Of a DNA stretch of 64,000 nucleotides, positions 1 to 11,151 are shown piece after piece. Every line of letters starts with the position of its first letter. The first letter of the stretch is position 1. A model generated the notes under the pieces. That model was not told the origin of the DNA, searched no databases, and saw only the letters and a list, made by a program, of their open reading frames with translations. The stretch is from Spiroplasma litorale (GTDB lineage Bacteria; Bacillota_I; Bacilli_A; Mycoplasmatales; Mycoplasmataceae): positions 310,001 to 374,000 of the forward strand of contig NZ_CP012357.1 of NCBI RefSeq assembly GCF_001267155.1. Direction: 5' to 3'. The translations under genes and the position numbers were made by a program.

Positions 1-198
1 GCAATTTCTGCAAACTTATTTATATTTAATTTATTATTTTTCCCGCCTCTAGATGGTTATAGATTGATTGAAAACTTTTTAGAAATGATTCTTAAAAGAG
101 AATTGTCTTTAAAATATAAAATAATTGCAAATACGATTGGATTTGTTGTGTTCCTGTTATTAATAATTATTGTTACGGTAAAAGATATAATTGGTTAG
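1..198 (+). CDS. rseP: RseP-type site-2 membrane zinc metalloprotease, C-terminal fragment
   Basis: Only the last 65 residues are in the window; the start lies upstream. The fragment reads with motif LLFFPPLDGYRL, which matches the conserved NLLPxPxLDG segment of RseP/YluC intramembrane proteases that holds the third zinc ligand (Asp), followed by one hydrophobic transmembrane helix (about residues 45-60 of the fragment). The family cleaves membrane-embedded substrates such as anti-sigma factors or leftover signal peptides. The gene is followed 12 bases later by polC; in Bacillus rseP (with proS) also precedes polC, which supports the call. No proS is seen between them here. Confidence 0.75.
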   Translation, partial: AISANLFIFNLLFFPPLDGYRLIENFLEMILKRELSLKYKIIANTIGFVVFLLLIIIVTVKDIIG

Positions 199-210
199 CT
201 GAGGTGCTTT

Positions 211-3200
211 GTGGATTTAATAACTTTTTTTAATAAATACAATATTAGTTTTGAAAATAAAGAATTATTAATATTAAATAAATGCATTCTTGATAGAAAA
301 ATTGTTGTTAATACAAAAGATAAGTTTATCAAAATTACTTTATTAAGTGATTATTTTTTAGAAACATCATTTTTAAATAGTTTAGAAAACAAAATTGATT
401 CTATTAGTGACTATATAATAAAGTTTTGCATTAAAGTTAAAAATCAAAATTACAATAAAAATCTTATTTGAGAATACATTTCGTATATTAAAGAAAATAA
501 AGCAGAAGTCAAGGGTGGGGTTATAAGCTCGATAGATTTTGACTCAATAAGTTATATTGAAAACGAAAACAAAATTGTTTTTAATGTATCTAGTTTTATG
601 GAAAAAGAAGTAATTTTAAAACATATAGATTACTATGATTTAAAGTTAAAAAAATATGGTTTTAACAATTTGGCATTTGATATAAAAGTTTTTAATAATC
701 ATTTTGAAATATTAGAAAAAATTAAAGATGAATATAGTGATGAAAATGTTATAAATAATAAAATATTCACAAAACAAACAAAAAAAACATTTACTCCAAA
801 ATATAAAACTAACTCTTCAATATTAGATTCATCAAGCTATAAGTGCTTAAATGATTTAGAAGAAAATGCTCAAAATGTTACAATTCATGGAAAAGTTATT
901 TCAAAAGAAATTAGAAAATCAAAATCAAATAGAAATATTTATTCTCTTTCAATAACTGATAAAACCTCATCAATTAATTGTGTTTTTTTTCAAAAAAATG
1001 AAGAACCAACTTTTTTTGACTCTTTAAATGAAAATACTAAGAAATTCCTAGATAATTTTAAGGACGATTTAATAGAAGTTAATGATTGAGTTTCGTTTAA
1101 TGGTAATTATAGTTATTCAACATATGATAAAAGTTATATTTTCTATATAAATAAGTATAAGAAAATTGATTCTAAGGATTGCAAAAGAGCAGATAAATCA
1201 ACTCAAAAAAGAGTTGAATTACATACACACACTAAAATGTCTGTAATGGACGGTGTTAGCAGTGTTAAAGATTATTTAAAGGCTGCTAAGGATTATGGGT
1301 GAAATGCAATTGCAATAACAGATCATTTAAATGTTCAATGTTTTCCAGATGCTTTTAATGCGCTTAATGAAATAAATAAAAAAGAATCTGAAAATAAATT
1401 AAAACTTATATATGGAAGCGAACTATCTATGTTGAATGAGGACTTCTGAATAGTTAAAAACGCTAAAAATCAAAATTTGAGAAAAGCAAAATTTGTAGTT
1501 TTTGACTTAGAAACAACTGGTCTTTCACCAGAGTTTGATGAAATAATTGAATTTGGTGCAAATGTTTATGATTATGAAGCTGGAACATCAAAAAGATACG
1601 ATATTTTGATTAAACCAACTATAAAAATAAGTAATTTTACAACTGAATTAACTAACATTACAAATGAAATGTTGTCAAATAAAAATCCAATAGAAGTTGA
1701 GTTTTTAAACATTTTAAAAATAATTGAAAATGGTATTTTAATTGCACATAATGCAAATTTTGACTTTAATTTTTTACAATCTTGATCAAACAAATTAGGT
1801 CACGGAGAATTAAATAATACTATTATTGATACTTTGACGCTTGCAAGAGTAATGAAACCAGATTTGAAAAATCATAGACTTGGTACTGTTGCAAAAGCTT
1901 TTGGCATAATATATGATGAAAAAAATGCCCATAGGGCTGATTATGATGCAGAGGTTTTAACAAATGTTTATGAACATATGTGAAATGATGCTAAAAAAAA
2001 TGTAGCAATTGATTTTGATGTTGATTGAAATAAATTTACACCCGATAATATTTTTGTAAATGAACATTATAAAAGGATTAAGGGTCAACACATTAACATA
2101 CTGGCAAAAAATCAAGAAGGACTAAAAGATTTATATAAAATAATATCTTTTTCACATGTCAAAAACTTTTTAGGTAGTCCTAAAATTTTTAAATCTATTT
2201 TAAAAGAGTATAAAAATAAAAATAATATTTTAGTAGGTTCAGGTTGTCAAAATGGGGAAGTTTTTGATATTTTACGAACAGGAACGAATGAAATGCTTGT
2301 TGAAGCAATTAAGTTCTACGATTATATTGAAATACAACCAATTAGTGTTTATAAAAAACTTTTGCAAACAAAGGATCTGGAAGTAGATAGGTTAAAATCA
2401 ATTATTATAAAAATTATAGAAGAAGCTAAAAAACAAAATAAACTTGTTGTAGCTACTAGTGATGCTCATTACGTTAACCCTGAGGATAAAATTATAAGAG
2501 ATATTTATATTAATACAAAAGGCCTTGGGGGAGCTTATCACCCCTTATATGACTTTAAACAAAGAGTTAATGATAATCCTGATCAACATCTAAGAACAAC
2601 CGATGAAATGTTAAAAGAATTTGATTGGTTAGATAAAAACCTTGCATTTGAAATCGTTGTAACTAATACAAACAAAATTGCTAATTTAATTGAAGAAGAT
2701 ATAAAACCATTAAAATCAGGATTATATACTCCAAAAATAGAAAATGTTGATAAATTATTAACAGAAGAATGTTATAAAAATGCAAAAGAAATGTATGGAG
2801 AAGAAATACCTGAAATTGTTAAAGAAAGGCTAGACAAAGAACTTGCTTCAATAATTAAACATGGTTTTGCCGTTGTTTATTGGATTAGTCATTTATTAGT
2901 AAATAAATCAAATAAAGATGGTTATTTAGTTGGTAGTAGAGGATCTGTTGGTAGTTCATTGGTTGCAACAATGTCAAATATTACAGAAGTAAATCCTTTA
3001 AAAGCACATTATATTTGTAAAAAATGTAAATATTCAAACTTTGATGTAGATAATAAATATAAATGTGGATTTGATCTGCCAAAAAAACTTTGTCCAAAAT
3101 GCGGATGTGAACTTTTTGGAGAAGGTCATGATATACCATTTGAAACGTTTTTAGGTTTTGATGGGGATAAAATACCTGACATTGACCTTAATTTCTCGGG

Positions 3201-4638
3201 AGAATATCAAGGAGTTGCTCATAATTTTGTTAAAGAGCTCTTTGGTGAAAATAATGTTTTTAGAGCTGGAACTATATCAACTGTTGCAGAAAAAACTGCT
3301 TATGGTTATGTTTTGGGGCACTTAGAAAAAAATAATGTTGCTCAAGAGTCTGTTAGAAGAGCTGAAGTTAATAGACTTGCTTTGCTTTCGACAGGTGTTA
3401 AAAGAACAACAGGACAACATCCTGGTGGAATTATAATACTTCCCAAAGAATTTGAAATAGAAGATTTTACACCAGTTAATTATCCTGCTGATGACGATTC
3501 AAGTGATTGATTGACAACACATTTTGATTTTCACTCAATCCATGATAACTTATTAAAAATGGACGTTTTAGGACATGTAGACCCTACAGCGCTTAAAATG
3601 TTAAAAGATCTAACAGGTGTTGACCCAATTAATATACCAACCAATGATGATAAAGTTTATGCACTGTTTGCAAACTTGAGTTCATTGAATTTAAAATCTG
3701 AGGATATTAATGGCGAAACCACGGGTGCACTTGGTTTACCTGAGTTTGGAACACAATTTGTTAGAGCAATGTTAAAAGAAACACAACCAAAAACATTTGC
3801 CGATTTAGTCCAAATTTCTGGATTAAGCCACGGAACTGATGTTTATATTGGAAATGCTCAAAATTTAATTAAAAATAATATCGCAACAATTTCAACTGTT
3901 ATTGGTTGTAGGGACGATATAATGGTTTATTTAATGAATATGGGAATCGACGCTTCTAACTCATTTAAAATTATGGAAGATGTTAGAAAAGGAAAAGGAT
4001 TAAAACAAGAATACATATCTTTAATGAAATCAAACAATGTACCTGAATGATATATTGATAGTTGCCAAAAAATAAAATATATGTTCCCTAAAGCTCATGC
4101 GACCGCTTATGTTTTAATGGCTTATAGGGTAGCTTGGTATAAAGTTTATTATCCTGAAGAATACTATGCTACTTGATTTTCAACCCGAGCAGATTTCTTT
4201 GACATTGAAACAGCATTAAGTGGAAAAGAAGAAGTTTTGAAAAAAATAAAAGAAATAAAATTTAAACAAAATAATAAAGAAGTTGTTTCTGCAAAAGAAT
4301 CTGGTTTATTGCCTATATATGAAGTTATATTGGAAATGTTTTCTAGGGGTATAAATTTTAAAAATATTGATTTTAACATTTCTAATGCAACAACTTTTAA
4401 AATTGTTATTGATGAGGAGGAAAATAAAAAATATATATATCCTTCATTTAACGTTATTGATTCACTTGGGGAGACAGTTGCAAATTCAATTGTTAATGCA
4501 AGAAATGATAGACAAATAGTAACTTTAGAAGATTTAAAAAGAAGAACTCAAGTCACACAAACTCAAATTGAAATATTTAAAAAATTAAATATTTTAAATA
4601 GTTTAAGAAATGACGACCAATTATCATTCGATTTTTAG
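211..4638 (+). CDS. polC: DNA polymerase III alpha subunit, PolC type
   Basis: This is the main replicative polymerase of low-GC Gram-positives, with built-in 3'-5' proofreading. The 1475-residue length fits the family. In order it shows an OB fold (about residues 215-310), a PHP domain begun by [11 protein letters not shown] (about 333), an inserted DEDD exonuclease (FDLETTG, Asp432 and Glu434), the second PHP part, a four-Cys zinc motif (CKKC about 936, CPKC about 962) and the palm motif PDIDLNF with catalytic Asp990 and Asp992. The start is GTG, chosen because GAGGTG lies 5 bases upstream and no better start exists. Eight or more in-frame UGA codons are read as Trp. It is followed by rimP, as in Bacillus. 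Confidence 0.97.
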
Positions 4639-4663
4639 TATAATACCTTTAAAGGAAATTAAA

Positions 4664-5146
4664 ATGAATTTAAAAAATATAATACAGGAAAATAAAAAAC
4701 TAATAGTTAGCGAAATTGAGAGTTGCGGTTTAAAGTTATATGAAATTAACTTTACAAAAGAGTTTGATTCTAATGTTATTCAAATATTAGTTGAAAATAT
4801 GGATTCAAGCAAACTAAATGTTGAATTTGATAATTTAATTTCTGCAAATGAAAAATTATCAACTCTTTTAGATAAAATTGATAGTACAGATGAAAAATAT
4901 CTTTTAGAAGTTTCTAGTGCAGGAGCTGAAAGAAAGATTAAAAATGAAGATACATTGAAATTATCAATGGGTAAATATTTGTATTTAAAATTGAAAGAAC
5001 CAATTGATGGATTGGATGATTTTAATGCAACACTAATTGATGCAATAGATAATTATACATTTAGCGTTAATATTAAAGGAAGAATTAAAAAAATAAAATT
5101 AAAATGAGATCAAATCGAATTTATTAGATTTGCAATCAAATTTTAA
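4664..5146 (+). CDS. rimP: Ribosome maturation factor RimP
   Basis: RimP (YlxS) helps mature the 30S subunit. The 160-residue product has the expected two-part build: an alpha/beta N-terminal domain, then the segment LLEVSSAGAERKI, matching the conserved LEVSSPGxxRPL motif of the family, then an Sm-like C-terminal domain ending WDQIEFIRFAIKF. The start is the ATG after AAAGG, not an in-frame ATG further upstream that would lie inside polC. One UGA (Trp) near the C-terminus must be read through. In most Firmicutes nusA follows directly; here it lies about 54 kb downstream. Confidence 0.88.
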
Positions 5147-5179
5147 TTTTTTTTTATCGATTTTATTTATGGGTTAATA

Positions 5180-7210
5180 ATGAAATTTAAATTTTTAAAA
5201 CAAAAAAATATAAATGATTGTGGAGTAGCTGTATCTGCTATGCTAATAAATTATTATTGTAATAGAAATTTTAGTTTAGAAGACATAAAATATGAAAACA
5301 AAATTCAAGAGGAGTTACTAAGTTTTTTAGACATTGAAAATATTTTGTTAAATTATGGTATTGAGTTTATTTCATATAGTTGTACATTTAAAGAATTGAA
5401 AGAAATTGATATATCTAAACCACATGTTTTAAGTTTATGTAATGAAAATAATGAAACACATTTTATAATTATCATTAAAAAAAATAAAAATAAATGTTTA
5501 ATAGCGGATCCTAACTCAAATGATTTTAGCTGAATAAAAATAGATGACTTAGAAAATAAGTTTAGTGGATTTTTAGGTTTAACTAAATTAAATAAGAAAA
5601 TAAAGTTTGAAAAAAGAAAAGTGTTAAATTGATATTGTTATTTGAATAGCAATAGGGAGGCTATTTTAAGTGTTTTGTTTATTTCAATAGTAATAAATTT
5701 TTTAATTTTATTAAATAGCAATTTTTTAAAAAAATATATAAATGAGTTAAATTTTGATAATCAAAATTATAAAATAAAATTTTTTATAATTTTTATAATG
5801 CTAAGCTTATTTGAAATATCATTAACATTTACTTATAAAGTAATTTCAAAAAATATAAAAAATAAAATTATTAAAAATATATTTTCAGATTATATAAGTA
5901 AATTAAATCAAATATCAATTGAAGAATTTAAATCTTTAAAAAAGGAAGAGTGATATAAAAAAATTGCTTATATTAGAGAATTAGCAGATATGATTGTATT
6001 TTCTTCAATAAATATACCTGTTGAATTAATTTTATTTATATTAACTTTAATAGTTATTTTAAACCTGTCTCCTGTACTGCTAATAATAATTTTGATAGAT
6101 AACTTTATAGTAATATTAATATCGATTTTATTTAATGGGGTTTTAAAAGATAAGTATCTAAACGCAGAAAGAAAAACAATAAATTTTTCTAAAAAAATTA
6201 CTGAGTACTTTAATTCATACGAAGAAATTAAATATAAAAAACTAAATAATAAATTTATAAAAGATATTAATGTTAAGGCTAATAATTTTTATTACTCATC
6301 AGATCAAATTGAGGAAATAAAAATAAAGATTAATTCTTTAATAAGTTTAGTTAATATATTTTTTTACTATTTGTTATTTTATATTTCATATCTATTAATT
6401 TTAAAAAACACTTTTAACGTAACAGAACTTTTATTTTATACAACAATAAGCGTACATATAAATGGATTCTTTAATACTATAAATGGATTCTTGAACAATT
6501 ATGAGTCATATAAAATTGCGAGTAATAATTTATTTTTTATATTTACTTTAAGTAAAAAAAATAATGAAAATGCATATAAAAAAATTAAAGAAATTAAATC
6601 CATTGAATTTAAAAATATAACAAAGTACATTGGAGCAAAAAAATGTATAAAAGATTTTAATTATACAATAAACGATAATACCCTAATTTATGGAAAAAGT
6701 GGAGTTGGAAAAACGAGTATTTTAAAAATAGTTACTGGTTTTTTTAATTCTTTTGACGGTGAGTTATTAATTAATGGCACTACTTTTAAAGATATTGATA
6801 AAGAAAATTATAGCAATAATGTAATTTATTTAGGTCAATATGATTTTATATTTGACGGAACAGTTTGAGAAAATATACAACAGTTTAAAAATAAAATTGA
6901 TGTAAATTTGTTTAAAAGCTATTATTTTTTTGATATTTTAAAAAATAACTCAATAGATATTGATAAAGAAGTCTATGATAATGGTGCAAATCTTAGTAAA
7001 GGTCAAAGGCAAATCATCAATTTTATGAGTTTGTTTTTTATAGAAAAACAAGTATATTTAATTGATGAACCATTAAGTAATGTTGAAAAAGAAACCGCAT
7101 ATTACTTATTTAAATTATTTTATGAAAAAAATAAAGATAAATTAATAATAATGACTGATCATGACCCAATTTACAGAAGTTTTTTTCCAAATAGAATTGA
7201 GGTAATGTAA
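5180..7210 (+). CDS. C39 peptidase-containing ABC peptide exporter (bacteriocin-type)
   Basis: The 676-residue protein has the three-part build of LanT/ComA/PCAT exporters, which cut a leader from a small peptide and export it in one step. The N-terminal C39 cysteine peptidase has Cys14 (NDCGVA), His94 (NETHF) and Asp110 (IADPN). A hydrophobic region of about five to six membrane segments follows (about residues 155-430). The ATPase domain has Walker A GKSGVGKTS at about 505, signature LSKGQ at about 605, Walker B VYLIDEP and the switch histidine in MTDHDP. It is read through several UGA codons. It overlaps the next gene by one base (TAATG). I see no Gly-Gly leader peptide gene near it, so its substrate is unknown. 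Confidence 0.85.
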
Positions 7211-7584
7211 TGAATAGTTTTAAGATTAAAATAACAATATCAATATTTTTCTTTTTTGTTTTAGTAATACTTTTTTTAAATTACTTTAAAATAGACGAAG
7301 TAATAATTGGGAATATAAGTATAGAAAAAAAATTAGACTATTTTGACCAACTTGTAAATGAATATTACATAGTTTCTAAGGAAAAAATAAATATAAATAA
7401 AATTGAAAAAGTAGAAGCAATTGTTGATACTTATAAAGTAAGTATTAATAGCGATAAACTATTATTGGTTAATGGATTAATAAAAATTGAAGATGAAATA
7501 CTTTTTACAAATGCAAAAAACAATGATTATATTTATATATATTTGGGAAAAATAAGTATATTTTCATATTTGTTATATGGATAA
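7210..7584 (+). CDS. Small membrane-anchored partner of the C39 exporter (function unknown)
   Basis: The 124-residue protein has one strong N-terminal membrane segment (about residues 8-25, ISIFFFFVLVILFL) followed by about 100 mostly polar residues with a beta-strand-like pattern, so it should be anchored with the bulk outside. Its ATG overlaps the stop codon of the exporter gene (TAATG), so the two are translationally coupled. By position it could play the part that ComB/HlyD-type accessory proteins play for C39 exporters, but it is much shorter than those and I see no diagnostic motif. That role is inference. Confidence 0.7.
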   Translation: MNSFKIKITISIFFFFVLVILFLNYFKIDEVIIGNISIEKKLDYFDQLVNEYYIVSKEKININKIEKVEAIVDTYKVSINSDKLLLVNGLIKIEDEILFTNAKNNDYIYIYLGKISIFSYLLYG

Positions 7585-7615
7585 TATAAATTGTTATAAT
7601 TAATTTGGTGAAAAA

Positions 7616-8086
7616 ATGAAAGATAATATTGATTTTATTTACGAAGTTGAAATAAAAGAATTAAAAAAATACGAAAAATTATTTTATAAATTATTAAAAT
7701 ATGTAAAAAAGTATACAAACTTAAACAATAAATTATCATTGTCAGTTAATTATATATCAGATGAAAAATCAATTTACTTAAATAATAAGTATAGAAATAA
7801 AAACTATGTTGGTGATGTTTTGTCATTTCCTATAAATGATGAATATAATATATACTCGCAAATGAATTTCAAAGAAATTGGGGATATTTTTATCGCACCC
7901 AATGAAGCAGCTAAAAAAGCAAATAAATTTAATCATTCACCAAAAACAGAGTATTCATGACTATTTGTTCATGGCCTACTTCATATATTAGGTTTTGATC
8001 ATGAAACTAAGGAAGAGTCTGAAGAAATGTTTTCGTTAACTGATAAAATATTAAGCAAAATAAAAGTAAAATATATATATTTATAA
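7616..8086 (+). CDS. ybeY: Endoribonuclease YbeY, rRNA maturation
   Basis: YbeY is a zinc-dependent RNase needed for 16S rRNA 3'-end maturation and ribosome quality control. The 156-residue product has the family's signature HGLLHILGFDHE, giving zinc ligands His119, His123 and His129, preceded by the usual GDVLSFP segment around residue 63. The frame passes through one UGA (Trp115) just before the motif. GGTG precedes the ATG and a TATAAT lies about 20 bases upstream, so it may have its own promoter. The order ybeY-dgkA-cdd matches Bacillus. Confidence 0.93.
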
Positions 8087-8121
8087 TTTAAAATATATAA
8101 TTAATATAAAAAGGAATTATT

Positions 8122-8532
8122 ATGGCAAGAAAAAAAGGTTCAAAAAGAGCAAAGGTTAGAACAAGGTTAAAAAATAAGTTCACCAATGCTGCGAGAGGTG
8201 TTTATACTGCTTTTAAGGAAGAGTCAACTCTGATTGTATATCTTATTGCAATTATAATTGCAATTGGATTAGGAATTTGGGTAAAACTTGATGTTATTAG
8301 CTGATCAATAATTATTTTAACAATTGGAGTTTTGTTAGGTTTTGAATTCTTAAATACATCTATTGAAAATTTTGTTGATTTGCTTAGTTTTGAATACGAC
8401 ATTAAAGTAAAAAAAATAAAGGATATATGTGCCGCTGCAAGTATAATAAATGCCATTTTATCAGTAGTTATTGGTTTTTTAATATATTTACCACCTTTAA
8501 TTGAAAAAATTAGTGATATGGTGGGCGTTTAG
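8122..8532 (+). CDS. dgkA: Diacylglycerol/undecaprenol kinase (DgkA family)
   Basis: The 136-residue membrane protein has an amphipathic basic N-terminus and three membrane segments, and carries the family motifs EFLNTSIENFVDLLS and KDICAAASIINA. In Gram-positives this family phosphorylates undecaprenol for cell wall lipid carrier recycling. A wall-less mollicute would need it for another lipid, so its substrate here is uncertain. One UGA is read as Trp. AAGGA precedes the ATG. It ends two bases before cdd, so the two are probably co-transcribed. Confidence 0.88.
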
Positions 8533-8534
8533 TT

Positions 8535-8936
8535 ATGAATCTAGAAAAAGTATTTAATGTTTTAAAAGATAATGAAAGGTATTGTTACACACCATACTCA
8601 AGATTTAATGTAGTTTGCTCTTTATATTTAAAGGATGACACTATTATAAATGGCGTAAATATTGAAAATGCAGCTTATAATCCAACTATTTGTGCAGAAA
8701 GATCGATGATTGCACAATTCATTTCAAAAGGGTATATTAATAGTGAAGTGGACTTTATTGCTTTATATGCCAATTCAGATAAACCTGTGTACCCATGCGG
8801 TACTTGTAGACAAACATTAGCAGAGTTTTTCTCAGAAAAAACTAAAATTTATATTTTTAATAGTAATGGTTATAATAGTTCGCATATGCTGGGGGAATTA
8901 TTACCTTATTCATTTAATAAAAATAATCTTGAATAA
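8535..8936 (+). CDS. cdd: Cytidine deaminase
   Basis: The 133-residue product is a homotetrameric-type cytidine deaminase that turns (deoxy)cytidine into (deoxy)uridine for pyrimidine salvage. The catalytic zinc site is complete: CAERSMIAQF (Cys ligand and proton-shuttling Glu) and PCGTCRQTLAEF (two Cys ligands), with the substrate-binding NGVNIENAAYNPT in front. Length is normal. It follows dgkA and in Bacillus would be followed directly by era; here four unrelated genes come between. It works with the nucleoside importer at 50557-56651. Confidence 0.95.
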   Translation: MNLEKVFNVLKDNERYCYTPYSRFNVVCSLYLKDDTIINGVNIENAAYNPTICAERSMIAQFISKGYINSEVDFIALYANSDKPVYPCGTCRQTLAEFFSEKTKIYIFNSNGYNSSHMLGELLPYSFNKNNLE

Positions 8937-8960
8937 AGTATTGATTTTATAAGGAGATTT

Positions 8961-9674
8961 ATGTATTACACTAAAGAAAATTTTTGAGTAAAAACTGGTA
9001 CACAATTTATATGGTTTTTTTCAACATATAGAAATATTGATATTTCAATTGACGAATTAGAAGATTTTATAAGTAACAGAGATTATTTAAGTACAAAAGA
9101 ATCCAATATATTTACAGATGACGTAATTAATCTCGTTAAGGCATGAGATTACATTAGACTAGTTGTTTTAAATTTCAAAGATGATTTAGAAGGTAACAAA
9201 AAATTTACTGATGCTTTTAATTTGGATGTTTTAACTACAATTTATAAAATTCTCGATCCATCTGAAGAATATTGCAATCAATTCATAGTAGAGAATGATA
9301 AAAAAACTATATTTATTAAAAAACTGTTTATATTAATAAAAGAATTAGATGATACTTCTGATGTTAATGAAATCTTAGAAAAATTTTGTTTTTCTTTGTA
9401 TGATTTTATTGTACATAAATATATTGGAGAATGAACAACAATTATGTTTTTTTGTTATTTTACACAAATGGCATTTATTTGTAAGGATATAGGACCAATA
9501 TTATTTAATGATATTGATGATTTAAATTATGTTTTAGAATTAAGCAAAAAGGTAACAACTTTTCTTGAAACAAATGATAAAAGCAAATGAAAAAATTGTG
9601 AAGAATTAAAAGAACTTGAAACAATATGAAATGATAAAATTGAGTTTTTTAATTTGGTTAAAGATAATTTTTAA
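8961..9674 (+). CDS. Unknown protein, paralogue of the next gene, degenerate Fic-like motif
   Basis: The 237-residue soluble protein starts MYYTKENFWVKTG after AAGGAG. It resembles the next gene's product in the start (NFWVKTG versus KFWVKSG), in length (both 237), and in a C-terminal stretch: VHKYIGEW then FICKDIGPI here, CHKQYLEG then LIFKDYSPI there. In the neighbour this stretch looks like a Fic motif (His ... Gly ... Arg); here the Gly-Asn-Gly-Arg part is lost, so any Fic chemistry should be dead. It is helix-rich, without membrane segments, and Trp codons are mostly UGA. The Fic link is weak inference and the function is unknown. Confidence 0.6.
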
Positions 9675-9699
9675 ATAGAAAATGATTGAAGGAACTATT

Positions 9700-10413
9700 A
9701 TGTTATATAAGAATAATAAATTTTGAGTAAAATCCGGAGTCGATCACACTTTAAATTTCCTTAAGTTTATAGGCCAAGAATCAGGAAATATTGATCTTGA
9801 ATGGATTTTTACAGAACTATTTGTAAAAAATAATAGAGGTATAACTCTAGGTGACCGAAGATTTAAAGCATTTGTATTAGCATGAGTTGAAATTAAAAGC
9901 ATTATTGAGTTATGATACCAAAGATACAAAAAAACAAAAAAATGATTTATAAAAATTAGAGACTTAGAAAATTTATATCTTACATTAGATTGCAATGGTA
10001 CTTATTGAAAGTTTTTTCAAGAAGAAAGTTTTGAGAGAAAAGAATTTTTAAATGATATAAACAGTTTGCTTAAAAACCTTTTAAAAGCTAAAAATTTAAA
10101 AGCAGCACTTGAACCAATATTAATATTTTGTCATAAGCAGTATTTAGAAGGTACTTTTGGTAGATACACAAGTCAATTTATTTGAATATTGTTGCAAACA
10201 TTTTTAATATTTAAAGATTATAGTCCTATAATTGCAATGGTTGATAAAAATTCACAAACTTTATGATTGTTTCCTTTGATAAACATGTTATATAATGAAT
10301 TAAGCACTATATCAATTTCAAAATGAAAGAAATCTTATTATTTTAAAAAAATATATGATTTTTGTTATAACAATTCAACGCAATACAGTTTACAATTAAA
10401 AAAAATTATATAA
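9700..10413 (+). CDS. Possible Fic/DOC-fold protein of unknown function
   Basis: The 237-residue protein is the paralogue of the gene before it, with 25 bases between them and GGAACTATT before the ATG. At about residue 145-165 it has CHKQYLEGTFGRYTSQFIW, which resembles the Fic active-site loop HPFxx(D/E)GNGRxxR followed by a hydrophobic helix, though Pro, Phe and Asn of the canonical loop are replaced and the spacing is one residue longer. Canonical Fic enzymes transfer AMP or other groups to target hydroxyls. With such a changed loop I cannot claim activity. A clear terminator follows, so the two genes end a transcription unit. Confidence 0.6.
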
Positions 10414-10415
10414 TT

Positions 10416-10442
10416 AAAACTATTCTTTTGAATGGTTTTTTT
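10416..10442 (+). terminator. Intrinsic terminator after the Fic-like pair
   Basis: A 10-bp stem AAAACTATTC / GAATGGTTTT (one U-G pair) with a TTTT loop runs into a T tract. It starts three bases after the stop codon of the preceding gene, and separates that pair from the membrane protein genes that follow. Confidence 0.8.
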
Positions 10443-10471
10443 ATATAATCTTAAATAATAGGAGTTAAATC

Positions 10472-11143
10472 ATGGTTAGTTTACAAACAATTGTCTTGGA
10501 TGTGTTATCGGCATTAGGTTTATTTTTTTTAATGTTCATTCCATTATATTTCTGTTTAATTCAAGGTAGAATTTTAAATGGTAGATTACATACTAAAGTT
10601 GATGGTGAAAAACTATTTGAAAAATTAAAAACTGACCTTAGACTTTCTAGAATTACAGGTGTAAACAAAAAAAGACTTTATAAAGATTTGGATTATGCTT
10701 CTACAATTTTTAGGGGTGCAATGGAATATAATTCACGTGAAGTTGTTTGATATTTTAATGAATATTATGCAAAAATGTATATTAAAAGAACGCTTCTAAG
10801 AAAAGCTGCTCTACACTTATTGGTATGAAGTGTTTTTATAGGGGTAGTTCTTGGTGGTGTATTTACAGATGGTTTATGATGATTATTTAATGTTAAGCAA
10901 TTAACATCAGAAACTGGAGTTGCTTCAACATCAGTTTTATTTGTAATTGCAATATTGATTAGTGCCTTAATAAAATTTCTAGAATATTATCATGTTAAAA
11001 AAGCTATAAATGATGATATTAGACAAATTAACCTTGTTAAAAAAGAAAAAGTATGAAAAGATTTTATTATTGTTTATTATATATCGATAGCGTCTTGATT
11101 TTTGGGCTTACTATTTATTTTTATTAATATGATTTTGAAATAG
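10472..11143 (+). CDS. Polytopic membrane protein, unknown function
   Basis: The 223-residue protein has a first membrane segment at about residues 6-32, a basic cytosolic stretch of about 75 residues (KLFEKLKTDLRLSRITG), and three more hydrophobic segments in the C-terminal half. I recognise no family. AATAGGAG precedes the ATG and a TATAAT sits at 10444-10449, right behind the terminator of the previous unit, so this gene likely opens a new transcript running into the next membrane protein and era. Trp is encoded mostly by UGA. Confidence 0.75.
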
Positions 11144-11151
11144 AGGTATTT

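Noticed and set aside
211-4638. Apparent split of polC into six or more ORFs
   Set aside because: All pieces are in one frame and are separated only by UGA codons, which encode Trp here; protein motifs run on without a gap. The same holds for dnaG, lon, celB, the lipoproteins and other genes.
5131-5155. Terminator after rimP
   Set aside because: The AAATT/AATTT stem has a two-base loop and only A-T pairs; too weak to call despite the T tract.
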